Of a DNA stretch of 48,389 nucleotides, positions 23,113-30,433 are shown piece after piece. Where the stretch lies: assembly GCA_030158585.1 (NCBI GenBank), contig JAOASR010000084.1:1-48389 (forward strand). Reading direction: 5' to 3'. The position numbers and the translations under genes were made by a program. The notes under the pieces are model-generated. The model was given only the letters and a program-made list of their open reading frames with translations, searched no databases and had not been told where the DNA came from. This DNA is from Microcella sp. (GTDB lineage Bacteria; Actinomycetota; Actinomycetes; Actinomycetales; Microbacteriaceae). How positions within the stretch are numbered: the first letter of the stretch is position 1; every line of letters begins with the position of its first letter.

Positions 23113-23481
23113 CTACCGAATGCGGGTCTGCTGGTGCGCCGCGACCCGCCAGCGTCCTTCGACGTAGCAGTAGGTGGTCGACATGCGGCGCTCGAAGACC
23201 TGCTCGCCGCGGCGCGCGACGACGCGATAGACCAGAACGGCGGCCCGCTCTCCGAGGCGCACGATGCGGTGCTCGCTCATCGTGTACGACTCCCACGTCT
23301 GGCCCTCGAGGGCGACGATCGCGGCATCGCGCTCGATGATGCCGTCTTCGACGATGAGCACGCCGTCGGGGGTCATCGCGTGATGGTAGAAGGTGCCGCC
23401 GTCGCCTCGGCAGACCGCATCCCACCCCTCGTGCTCCTGGTGGATGAGCTGAGCGGGCAGATCGTCAGTGATCGCGGTCAT
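23113..23481 (-). CDS. NTF2-like protein (DUF4440/SnoaL type)
   Basis: A 122-residue protein of the NTF2-like alpha+beta cone fold: helical start (LIHQEHEGWDAVCRGDGGTFYHHAMTPDGVLI), then strands VVARRGEQVFERRMSTTYCYVEGRWRVAAHQQTRI, as in DUF4440 proteins that bind or isomerise small molecules. TAGCCT (minus strand, 23488-23493) 6 nt before the ATG implies a leaderless mRNA; this box overlaps the TAG stop of the trmH-like gene upstream. It ends with TAG two codons before the tiny membrane ORF. Confidence 0.75.
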   Translation of the reverse strand: MTAITDDLPAQLIHQEHEGWDAVCRGDGGTFYHHAMTPDGVLIVEDGIIERDAAIVALEGQTWESYTMSEHRIVRLGERAAVLVYRVVARRGEQVFERRMSTTYCYVEGRWRVAAHQQTRIR

Positions 23482-23490
23482 GCCGACAGG

Positions 23491-24126
23491 CTACGACGAA
23501 GCGGGAGCGTGCACGCGCACCCACTCGTGCATGACGACCGCCGCGGCGGCGCTCGCGTTGATCGACCGCGTCGACCCGAACTGGCGGATCTCGACGACCC
23601 GGTCGGCGGCGGCGAGCGCCTCCTCCGAGAGGCCCGGTCCCTCCTGCCCGAACAGCAGGATGCACTCGCGGGGCAGGGGCGCAGCATCCACCGGCACCGA
23701 CCCGGCCACGTTGTCGACCGCGACGATCGGCAGCGAGGATGCCCGGGCGAACGCCACGAGGTCGGCGATCGTCTCGTGGTGGGTCACGTGCTGGTAGCGG
23801 TCGGTGACCATGGCGCCGCGCTTGTTCCAGCGTCGGCGGCCGACGATGTGCACCTCGGCGGCGAGGAACGCGTTGGCGCTGCGCACGATCGAGCCGATGT
23901 TCATGTCGTGCTGCCAGTTCTCGATCGCGACGTGGAAGGGATGCCGCTGGGCGTCGAGGTCGGCGACGATCGCCGCCATGCTCCAGTAGCGGTAGCGGTC
24001 GATGACGTTGCGGGTGTCGCCAGCGGCGAGCAGCTCGCGGTCGAACTCGGGGCCGCCGGGCCACGGCTCGGGGTGCGGACCGACGCCGTGCGTCGTGCGC
24101 TCGGGGTGCGGCTCGGGGTCGGTCAC
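23491..24126 (-). CDS. TrmH/SpoU-family RNA 2'-O-methyltransferase
   Basis: A 211-residue SPOUT-class enzyme. Motif 1 NIGSIVRSANAFLA (about 76-90), motif 2 ILLFGQEGPGLSEEAL (about 156-170) and motif 3 IRQFGSTRSINASAAAAVVMHEW (about 179-201) form the knotted SAM-binding core. These enzymes methylate a ribose 2'-OH in tRNA or rRNA; the exact site cannot be told from sequence. The short N-terminal extension is Pro/His/Glu-rich. GTG start with TAGCCT 6 nt upstream (24133-24138, minus strand). Divergent to the DNA methyltransferase, with 65 bp between starts. Confidence 0.9.
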   Translation of the reverse strand: MTDPEPHPERTTHGVGPHPEPWPGGPEFDRELLAAGDTRNVIDRYRYWSMAAIVADLDAQRHPFHVAIENWQHDMNIGSIVRSANAFLAAEVHIVGRRRWNKRGAMVTDRYQHVTHHETIADLVAFARASSLPIVAVDNVAGSVPVDAAPLPRECILLFGQEGPGLSEEALAAADRVVEIRQFGSTRSINASAAAAVVMHEWVRVHAPASS

Positions 24127-24191
24127 GGCTCCAGGCTAGAGCGGTGCGAGCCGCGCGCTCGACCGGCCGCCGCGGCTGTTAACCTCGGCCC

Positions 24192-25112
24192 ATGACGCCT
24201 GAGCCCGCCCCGCTCTGGCTCCCCGACTCCGCCGACCTGCTCATCCACGCCGACAACCTCAGTGCGATGCAGCGGATGCCCGACGCGAGCATGCGCATGG
24301 TCTACCTCGACCCGCCGTTCAACACGGGCCGCGCGCAGCTGCGCCGCACGACGAGCCACAGTCGAGCATCCGCCGCCCCGGCGGAGCCGGCCGCCGACGG
24401 AGCCGCCGCCAGCGCCCCCAGTGCCCCGACCCCCACCGCCTGGCAGGGCTTCGGCGGCGAGAACTACGTGCGCACCGTCGAGGCGCTCACCTCCTACGAC
24501 GACCGCTTCGCCGACTACTGGGCCTTCCTCGCCCCGCGATTGCAGGAGGCCCACCGCCTGCTCGACGACCGCGGCACCCTCTACCTGCACCTCGACTACC
24601 GCGAGGCGCACTACGCGAAGGTCGCGCTCGATGCGCTTTTCGGCCGCGACCACTTCCTCAACGAGATCATCTGGGCCTACGACTACGGGGCGAAGAGCCG
24701 CAGCCGGTGGCCGACGAAGCACGACACGATCCTCGTCTACGTGAAAGACCCCGACCGGTACCACTTCGACTCGACCGAGGTCGATCGCGAGCCGTACATG
24801 GCCCCGGGGCTCGTGACGCCCGAGAAGGCGGCGCGCGGCAAGCTCCCGACCGACGTCTGGTGGCACACGATCGTCGGCACGACGAGCCGCGAGAAGACCG
24901 GCTACCCCACGCAGAAGCCCGTCGGCATTCTGCGTCGCATGATCCAGGCCTCGACGGCCCCGGGCGACTGGGTTCTCGACCCCTTCGCCGGCAGCGGCAC
25001 GACGGCCGCGGCCGCGCGCGCCCTCGGGCGCCCCAGCGTGAGCATCGATGCCAGCGAGGATGCCGTGGCCGTGATCGAGCGCCGCCTCGCGCTCACTGCG
25101 CTTCGCCTCTGA
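24192..25112 (+). CDS. Orphan DNA methyltransferase (beta order, Mod-like)
   Basis: A 306-residue amino-methyltransferase. The catalytic motif DPPFNTG (40-46) comes first, then the target-recognition region, then the SAM-binding motif DPFAGSGTT (263-271): the beta order seen in type III Mod and many orphan enzymes. LYLHLDYREAHYAKVALDALFG and NEIIWAYDYGAKSRSRWPTKHDTILVYVKD match Mod-like proteins. An Ala/Pro-rich insert of about 30 residues follows the catalytic motif. TAACCT (24180-24185) lies 6 nt before the ATG, so leaderless. No restriction enzyme gene is near, so a regulatory or housekeeping methylase is more likely than a restriction system. Confidence 0.85.
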   Translation: MTPEPAPLWLPDSADLLIHADNLSAMQRMPDASMRMVYLDPPFNTGRAQLRRTTSHSRASAAPAEPAADGAAASAPSAPTPTAWQGFGGENYVRTVEALTSYDDRFADYWAFLAPRLQEAHRLLDDRGTLYLHLDYREAHYAKVALDALFGRDHFLNEIIWAYDYGAKSRSRWPTKHDTILVYVKDPDRYHFDSTEVDREPYMAPGLVTPEKAARGKLPTDVWWHTIVGTTSREKTGYPTQKPVGILRRMIQASTAPGDWVLDPFAGSGTTAAAARALGRPSVSIDASEDAVAVIERRLALTALRL

Positions 25113-25157
25113 ATCCCGCCCCGGGCATCCCGAGAGCCCCTCGATAGGCTTTATGGC

Positions 25158-25955
25158 ATGCGAGACCGCCGAGAGATCGAATGCTGGCTCACCGACATGG
25201 ACGGCGTGCTCGTCCATGAGAACACCGCACTGCCGGGGGCCGCGGCCCTCATCCAGCAGTGGCGCGACGCGGGAACGCCGTTCCTCGTGCTGACGAACAA
25301 CTCGATCTTCACGCCGCGCGACCTGGCCGCGCGTCTGCGCGCGAGCGGCATCGACGTGCCCGAAGAGGCGATCTGGACGAGCGCCCTCGCCACCGCCGAC
25401 TTCTGCGCCAGCCAAATGCCCGGCGGCAGCGCCTTCGTCATCGGCGAGGCGGGCCTCACGACGGCCCTGCACGAGGCGGGCTTCATCATGACCGAGACGA
25501 ACCCCGACTACGTCGTCGTCGGCGAGACCCGCAACTACTCGTTCGAGGCGATCACGAAGGCCATCAGGCTCATCAACAACGGTGCGCGCTTCATCGCGAC
25601 GAACCCCGACGCGACCGGCCCGAGCGCCGACGGCGTGCTGCCCGCGACGGGCGCGATCTCGGCGCTCATCACGAAGGCGACCGGGCGCCAGCCCTATGTG
25701 GTCGGCAAGCCCAACCCGATGATGTTCCGCTCCGCGATGAACCGCATCGGCGCGCACAGCGAGAACACCGCCATGATCGGCGACCGCATGGACACCGACG
25801 TGATCGCCGGCATCGAGGCCGGGCTCTTCACGATCCTCGTCATGACGGGCATCGCCGACGAGCGCGAAATCGCGCGGTACCCGTTCCGGCCGACGGAGAT
25901 CCTCGCAGGGGTGCACGAGCTCGTGAACGCCGAGCCGATCGAGGCCGAGCTCTAG
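25158..25955 (+). CDS. HAD-IIA (NagD-like) phosphatase
   Basis: A 265-residue HAD hydrolase. Motif 1 TDMDGVLVHEN (12-22, Asp13 nucleophile and Asp15 acid/base), motif 2 VLTNNS, motif 3 KPNPMMF and motif 4 GDRMDTD (208-214) with a class IIA cap between. These enzymes dephosphorylate sugar or nucleotide phosphates; the substrate is not clear. TAGGCT (25145-25150) 7 nt before the ATG implies a leaderless mRNA. Confidence 0.85.
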   Translation: MRDRREIECWLTDMDGVLVHENTALPGAAALIQQWRDAGTPFLVLTNNSIFTPRDLAARLRASGIDVPEEAIWTSALATADFCASQMPGGSAFVIGEAGLTTALHEAGFIMTETNPDYVVVGETRNYSFEAITKAIRLINNGARFIATNPDATGPSADGVLPATGAISALITKATGRQPYVVGKPNPMMFRSAMNRIGAHSENTAMIGDRMDTDVIAGIEAGLFTILVMTGIADEREIARYPFRPTEILAGVHELVNAEPIEAEL

Positions 25956-26026
25956 CCCTTCCGTCGCCGCCGCACGCGCCGCAGCCTCAACGCGCGGCCC
26001 GCGCCAGAGCGGGCCTCCTCGACGAA

Positions 26027-26100
26027 ATGAAGGGAGGCAGGGCTGCGCTCGCGGCGTGTCGGAAGCGACACGCCGTGTCGTCACCCGGCGCTCCCTTCAT
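26027..26100. terminator. Nested inverted repeats between convergent genes
   Basis: Outer arms ATGAAGGGAG (26027-26036) and CTCCCTTCAT (26091-26100) enclose an inner hairpin CGGCGTGTCG/CGACACGCCG (26052-26061, 26066-26075) with a 4-nt loop. It lies in the 195-bp gap between the HAD gene and the convergent minus-strand gene, fitting a bidirectional terminator with an extra outer stem. Confidence 0.65.
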
Positions 26101-26150
26101 ATGGTCGAAAGCCTCGCTCACGAAGGCTGCACGGAGGCCGCCGCGCAGCT

Positions 26151-27077
26151 CTAGCGGGTCGGCGCGACCGACCCGGTGAGCGGCTCGCCGCTCGCGCGCG
26201 TCACGAAGCAGAACCAGTCGCGCTCGCCCGCGACCCACGCCTCCTCCGAGACGGGATAGGCGGCCTGCACCTGGATGTCGGCGTAGGCGCCGGCCGTCGC
26301 CAGATCGAGAGCGGTCGCCCCTCCGCAGACGTCGTCGATCTGCTCGATGAGCGCCTGCTCTCCGGGATACGCCGCCGCCGGATCGTCGCTGATCGGCCCG
26401 CGCCAGGTCAGCTGCGCGGGGTGCGGCGCCGCGCAGTCGACGACGGTGAACTCGAGCTGCCAGGGGTCGACCCAGGGGTCGAGGCACTCCCCGCCGGCGA
26501 GCGCCGTCCACTCGCCGACGCCGGGCGCGGCAGGCGCGGTCGGCCGCGGCGGCGCGGTCGACCGCTCGGGTGTCGGCGTCGCGCTCGGCTCGGCCATCGC
26601 GCTCGGCGTCGGCTCGGCGGCGGGCCCCGCCGTCCATTGGGGGATGCGCGTGCCGAGCAGGAACAGCGCCACGAGCGCGAGCACCGCCCCGAGGGCGATC
26701 GCGACGATGACGAGGATGCCCGGCCGGCGCGACGCCTCGGCGCGCGCCCGCGCGCGGCGGCCTGCGATCGCGGGCGGAGCCTCCGCGTCGGCGGCGGTCT
26801 CGGCGGCCGCTCCCGCGGCGAGCGGACCCGCGATGAGCTCAGTGATCGAGCCCGCCGGGTCATACGGCAGAGCCGGCCCGTCGACGGCGGCGCGCACTGC
26901 CTCGGTCGGGGGTGGTGTCGGCTGGTCGACGACGGACAGCGCCTCGGTCGGCTGATCGACGACGGCGAGCGCCTCGGTCGGCACGTCTGTCGCACTCTCG
27001 CCGGCTGCGCCTCGCGGCGTTGGCTGGTCGACCGCGTCGAGCGCCTCGGTGTCGGGGCTCTCGTCGCGCTCGCTCAT
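26151..27077 (-). CDS. Single-helix membrane protein with extracellular Cys-rich domain
   Basis: A 308-residue protein. The cytoplasmic N-terminus carries repeats of the unit PTEALxVVDQ (about 32-51, with degenerate copies around it), then a basic stretch RRARARAEASRR, one membrane helix (about 120-142), a Pro/Thr/Ala-rich external linker and a C-terminal domain with spaced cysteines (GGECLDPW, TVVDCAAPHPAQLTW, IDDVCGG, WFCFVTRASGEPLTGSV). The HPAQ and Cys pattern resembles the septum-formation domain group of actinobacteria, but I am not certain. It starts 12 bp after pyrE in the same direction and is probably co-transcribed. Confidence 0.65.
   Translation of the reverse strand: MSERDESPDTEALDAVDQPTPRGAAGESATDVPTEALAVVDQPTEALSVVDQPTPPPTEAVRAAVDGPALPYDPAGSITELIAGPLAAGAAAETAADAEAPPAIAGRRARARAEASRRPGILVIVAIALGAVLALVALFLLGTRIPQWTAGPAAEPTPSAMAEPSATPTPERSTAPPRPTAPAAPGVGEWTALAGGECLDPWVDPWQLEFTVVDCAAPHPAQLTWRGPISDDPAAAYPGEQALIEQIDDVCGGATALDLATAGAYADIQVQAAYPVSEEAWVAGERDWFCFVTRASGEPLTGSVAPTR
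26911..26985. repeat. Imperfect 30-bp repeats encoding PTEALxVVDQ units
   Basis: The unit GCCTCGGTCGGCTGATCGAC... recurs with period 30 (for example at 26941-26970 and again from 26971), in phase with codons, in the N-terminal part of the minus-strand membrane protein gene. Copy number may vary between strains. Confidence 0.55.
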
Positions 27078-27089
27078 GGGCGGAGCGTC

Positions 27090-27638
27090 CTACGCCAGAC
27101 CCAGGTCGGCGAGGCCGATGGCGGCGCGGTACTCGTAGCCGGCATCCTCGATGATCTGCTGCGCCCCCGTCGAACGGTCGACGACGACCGCGACGGCGAC
27201 GACGATCGCGCCGACCTTCTCGAGAGCCTTCGCGGCGGTGAGCGGCGAGCCGCCCGTGGTCGAGGTGTCTTCGAGCACGATGACGCGCTTGCCCTCGAGG
27301 TCGGGACCCTCGACCTGCTTGCCGCGCCCGTGATCCTTGGGCTCCTTGCGCACGACGAACGCGTCGTAGGTCTTGCCCCTAGCCACGCCCTGGTGCAGCA
27401 CGGCCGAGGCGATCGGGTCGGCGCCCATCGTGAGCCCGCCGACGGCGGCGATGTCGGGGATGTCGGCGATGAGGTCGACCATGACCTGCCCGATGAGCGG
27501 GGCGACCCGGTGGTCGAGGCTGACCTTGCGCAGGTCGATGTAGTAGCTCGCCTTCTTGCCGCTCGTGAGCGTGAAGTCGCCGTGGAAGACGGCCTCGTCG
27601 CGGATGAACTGGATGAGCTGAGTGCGCGCGTCGGTCAC
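27090..27638 (-). CDS. pyrE: Orotate phosphoribosyltransferase
   Basis: A 182-residue enzyme. FHGDFTLTSGKKASYYIDLRKV (about 17-38) binds orotate, and RVIVLEDTSTTGGSPLTAA (about 116-134) is the PRPP-binding loop of type I phosphoribosyltransferases; VVRKEPKDHGRGKQVEG is the flexible catalytic loop. It makes OMP from orotate and PRPP in pyrimidine synthesis. GTG start at 27638 chosen because TAGGCT (minus strand, 27646-27651) lies 7 nt before it (leaderless) and the family N-terminus begins here. No other pyr genes are adjacent; the membrane protein gene follows. Confidence 0.9.
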   Translation of the reverse strand: MTDARTQLIQFIRDEAVFHGDFTLTSGKKASYYIDLRKVSLDHRVAPLIGQVMVDLIADIPDIAAVGGLTMGADPIASAVLHQGVARGKTYDAFVVRKEPKDHGRGKQVEGPDLEGKRVIVLEDTSTTGGSPLTAAKALEKVGAIVVAVAVVVDRSTGAQQIIEDAGYEYRAAIGLADLGLA

Positions 27639-27739
27639 GTCGGCCAGCCTACCGAGCACCCGCGGGCGGCCCGAGCCGAGCATCCGCCCCTTGCCCCCAG
27701 CCGCCCCGCCGCACACCAGCGCCGAATACGCTTGCCCGC

Positions 27740-28576
27740 ATGCGCATCGCCACCTGGAACGTCAACTCGATCCGCACGCGACACGGTCGCGTCGTCGACT
27801 GGCTCGTCAACGCCGACGTCGACGTGCTCGCGATGCAGGAAATCAAGTGCAAGGACGACCAATTTCCGCGCGAGGGCTTCGAGGCCGCGGGCTACGAGGT
27901 CGTCACGTGGGGCCTCAACCAGTGGAACGGCGTCGCGATCGCGAGCCGCCTGCCGATGACCGACATCGAGGTCGGCTTCCGCGGGCAGCCCGGCTTCGCG
28001 AAGGGGCATGAGGGGCCGGATGCTCCGCTCGAGGCGCGCGCGCTCGGCGCCACGATCGACGGGGTGCGGGTCTGGAGCCTCTACATCCCCAACGGCCGCG
28101 CCCTCGACGACCCGCACTACGACTACAAGCTGCGCTGGCTCGCCGCCCTCGCCGACGACGCGCAGGCCTGGATGGCCGCGAATCCCGGAGCCCCGATGGC
28201 GCTCACGGGCGACTTCAACGTCGCGCCGACCGACGCCGACATGGGCGACCCGAGCTTCGTGCCGGGCGTCTCGACGCACATCTCGCCGCGCGAGCGCGAG
28301 GCGTTCGCCCACTTCGAGCAGATCGGGCTCACCGATGTGGTGCGTCCGATCCAACCCGAGGGCTTCACCTTCTGGGACTACAAGCAGCTGCGGTTCCCGC
28401 GCAACGAGGGCATGCGCATCGACTTCATCCTCGGCACGCCCGGCTTCGCCGATCGAGTGGTGGATGCTCGCATCGAGCGCGAGCAGCGCAAGGGCGACAC
28501 CCCGAGTGACCACGTCCCCGTGCTCGTCGAGCTCGCGGGCGACGACGATGACGACGATCGGCCGATGATCTTCTGA
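27740..28576 (+). CDS. xthA: Exodeoxyribonuclease III
   Basis: A 278-residue exonuclease/AP endonuclease. MRIATWNVNSIRTRHGRV (Asn7), AMQEIKCKDDQFP (Glu34), MALTGDFNVAP (Asp158, Asn160) and SDHVPV (Asp257-His258) supply the metal-binding and catalytic residues. It repairs abasic sites and removes 3' blocks. The C-terminus ends in an Asp-rich DDDDDDRPMIF tail. TACGCT (27727-27732) 7 nt before the ATG predicts a leaderless mRNA. Divergent from pyrE, 101 bp apart. Confidence 0.92.
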   Translation: MRIATWNVNSIRTRHGRVVDWLVNADVDVLAMQEIKCKDDQFPREGFEAAGYEVVTWGLNQWNGVAIASRLPMTDIEVGFRGQPGFAKGHEGPDAPLEARALGATIDGVRVWSLYIPNGRALDDPHYDYKLRWLAALADDAQAWMAANPGAPMALTGDFNVAPTDADMGDPSFVPGVSTHISPREREAFAHFEQIGLTDVVRPIQPEGFTFWDYKQLRFPRNEGMRIDFILGTPGFADRVVDARIEREQRKGDTPSDHVPVLVELAGDDDDDDRPMIF

Positions 28577-28634
28577 GCCCGGCTGGCTGGTGACGAGCGC
28601 CGCCTCTTAACGAGCGCCGTTAGGCTCGACCCCC

Positions 28635-29270
28635 ATGGGAATCGACGAGTGGGCCATCGCCATCATGGAGTCGCTCGGCGTCGTCGGCGCCGGGCTCCTG
28701 GTCGCGATCGAGAGCCTGTTCCCGCCGATCCCGAGCGAGATCATCCTGCCCCTCGCGGGCTTCACCGCGAGCCAGGGCTCGTTCTCCCTCATCGGGGCGA
28801 TCATCGCCACGACGATCGGCTCGCTCGTCGGCGCGCTCGGGCTGTACGCCCTCGGCCGATACGTCGGCGTCGCGCGCCTGCGTCGGTGGGCCGACAAGGT
28901 GCCTCTCATGAGCGCCGACGACGTCGACAAGGCGATGGTCTGGTTCGGCAGGCACGACAAGATCGCGGTGCTGACCGGGCGCTTCGTGCCGATCGTGCGC
29001 AGCCTCGTCTCGATTCCCGCGGGCGTCGAGCGCATGCATCTGGGGCTCTTCCTGCTGCTGACACTGCTCGGCTCGGGGCTCTGGAACTCGCTCTTCATCA
29101 TCCTGGGCTTCGTGCTCGGCGAGAACTGGACCCTCGTCGAGGGCTGGATGGGTCAGTACTCCCGCGTGATCCTCGTGGTCGCGGTGCTCGCGTTCGCGAC
29201 GATCATCGTGCTGCGCATCCGCCGTCATCGCCGCGCGAACCGCCCCGCCGACCCGTCGGCCGACATCTGA
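28635..29270 (+). CDS. DedA-family membrane protein
   Basis: A 211-residue membrane protein with five or so helices. ESLFPPIPSEIILPLAGF (about 24-41) and GRFVPIVRSLVSIPAGVERM (about 115-134) are the conserved DedA/VTT re-entrant motifs; members move undecaprenyl phosphate or other lipids across the membrane or support proton-motive force. Basic C-terminus (RIRRHRRANRP) is cytoplasmic. TAGGCT (28621-28626) lies 8 nt before the ATG, so leaderless. Confidence 0.88.
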   Translation: MGIDEWAIAIMESLGVVGAGLLVAIESLFPPIPSEIILPLAGFTASQGSFSLIGAIIATTIGSLVGALGLYALGRYVGVARLRRWADKVPLMSADDVDKAMVWFGRHDKIAVLTGRFVPIVRSLVSIPAGVERMHLGLFLLLTLLGSGLWNSLFIILGFVLGENWTLVEGWMGQYSRVILVVAVLAFATIIVLRIRRHRRANRPADPSADI

Positions 29271-29286
29271 CGCGAAACGCCCGCGC

Positions 29287-30210
29287 TCAGCGCGGCGCGA
29301 GCAGCGCCGCCACGACGACGAGAGCCGGCACTGCCAGCGCCGTCGTGATGAGCACCGCGTCGCGGGCGACGACCGTCGCCCGATCGAAGCGCTGCGCGTA
29401 CTGGAAGACGTTCTGCGCCGCCGGCAGCGTCGCGAGCGTCACGACCGTGAAGAGCTGCTGACCCTCGAGCCCCAGAGCGACGCCGATGCCCCACGCCGCG
29501 AGCGGCATGCCGACGAGCTTGAGCCCGGTCGCGAGCAGCACGTCGCGGCGGCCCGACCCGGGCGCGAGGATGCGCTGCCCCGTGAGCGAGAGCCCGAGCA
29601 CGAAGAGCACGAGCGGCACCGCCGCGGCCCCCATGAGGCGGAACGGCTCCATGACCGGGTCGGGCAGCTCGACCCCGGTGACGGCGATGAGCAGCCCGAG
29701 CGCCGAGCCGATGATGAGCGGGTTGCGCACGGGCTGCGCGAGAATGCGCCCGATCGACACGTGCCCGCTCGTCGACACGTCGAGCACGGTGAGCGCGATG
29801 GGCGCCACGACGATGAGCTGCCAGAGGATGACCGGCGCGACCAGCGCGGGGTCTCCGAGCACGTACGCCGCGAGCGGCAGGCCGATGTTGTTCGCGTTCG
29901 TGTAGCCCGACGCGAGCGCCCCCACCGTGGACTCGGCCGCCCCTCGCCGCCACACGAGCCGCGCCACGACCACGTAGACGACGATGACGAGGGCCGAGGC
30001 GGCGGCCGACACCGGCAGGAGCGCCGAGAAGAGCTGCTTCACGTCGGCGTCGGCGAGCACCGTGAAGAGCAGGGCGGGCGAGAAGACGAAGAACGCCGAG
30101 CGCCCGAGCACCTGCGCCGCGTGCGGGCCGAGCACGCCGAACCGGCCCGTGAGCCAGCCGACGGCCACGATCGCGCCGATGATCGCGAACCCCGTAAGCA
30201 CTCCGGCCAT
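29287..30210 (-). CDS. AEC (auxin-efflux-carrier-like) transporter
   Basis: A 307-residue protein with about ten helices in the AEC fold: MAGVLTGFAIIGAIVAVGWLTGRFG at the start, ASGYTNANNIGLPLAAYVLGD (conserved Asn-rich unwound segment), ILAQPVRNPLIIGSALGL and ATLPAAQNVFQYAQRFDRATVVARDAVLITT at the second unwound region. Relatives export malate, auxin-like acids or other organic acids. ATG at 30210 with AAGACT 6 nt upstream, a weak leaderless-type box. It converges on the DedA gene and diverges from the DUF6421 gene (223 bp). Confidence 0.85.
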   Translation of the reverse strand: MAGVLTGFAIIGAIVAVGWLTGRFGVLGPHAAQVLGRSAFFVFSPALLFTVLADADVKQLFSALLPVSAAASALVIVVYVVVARLVWRRGAAESTVGALASGYTNANNIGLPLAAYVLGDPALVAPVILWQLIVVAPIALTVLDVSTSGHVSIGRILAQPVRNPLIIGSALGLLIAVTGVELPDPVMEPFRLMGAAAVPLVLFVLGLSLTGQRILAPGSGRRDVLLATGLKLVGMPLAAWGIGVALGLEGQQLFTVVTLATLPAAQNVFQYAQRFDRATVVARDAVLITTALAVPALVVVAALLAPR

Positions 30211-30433
30211 GCGTCCAGTCTTCCGGATGCTCGGGGTGACGTCGTTCGCGCTCCGATCCGGCGCGCGCGCGGGCCATTCCTGCATGATCGTGCGCAGCGG
30301 TGTGGTCAGACGAGGTTTTCGTGCACTCGTCGCAACCAAAACCAGCGGATTCCCGCGTACGCTCGATGGAGCATCCGTCTCAGCGCGCCATCGGCGTGCG
30401 CGGGTGCCTTCACGAGCGACCGAAGGAGGATTC

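Noticed and set aside
24192-25112. Type III restriction-modification system.
   Set aside because: Only the Mod-like methyltransferase is present; neighbours are a HAD phosphatase and a TrmH enzyme, with no Res helicase-nuclease.
24123-26084. Long minus-strand frame opposite the DNA methyltransferase and HAD genes.
   Set aside because: Shadow frame; both plus-strand genes have intact catalytic motifs and leaderless-type promoters.
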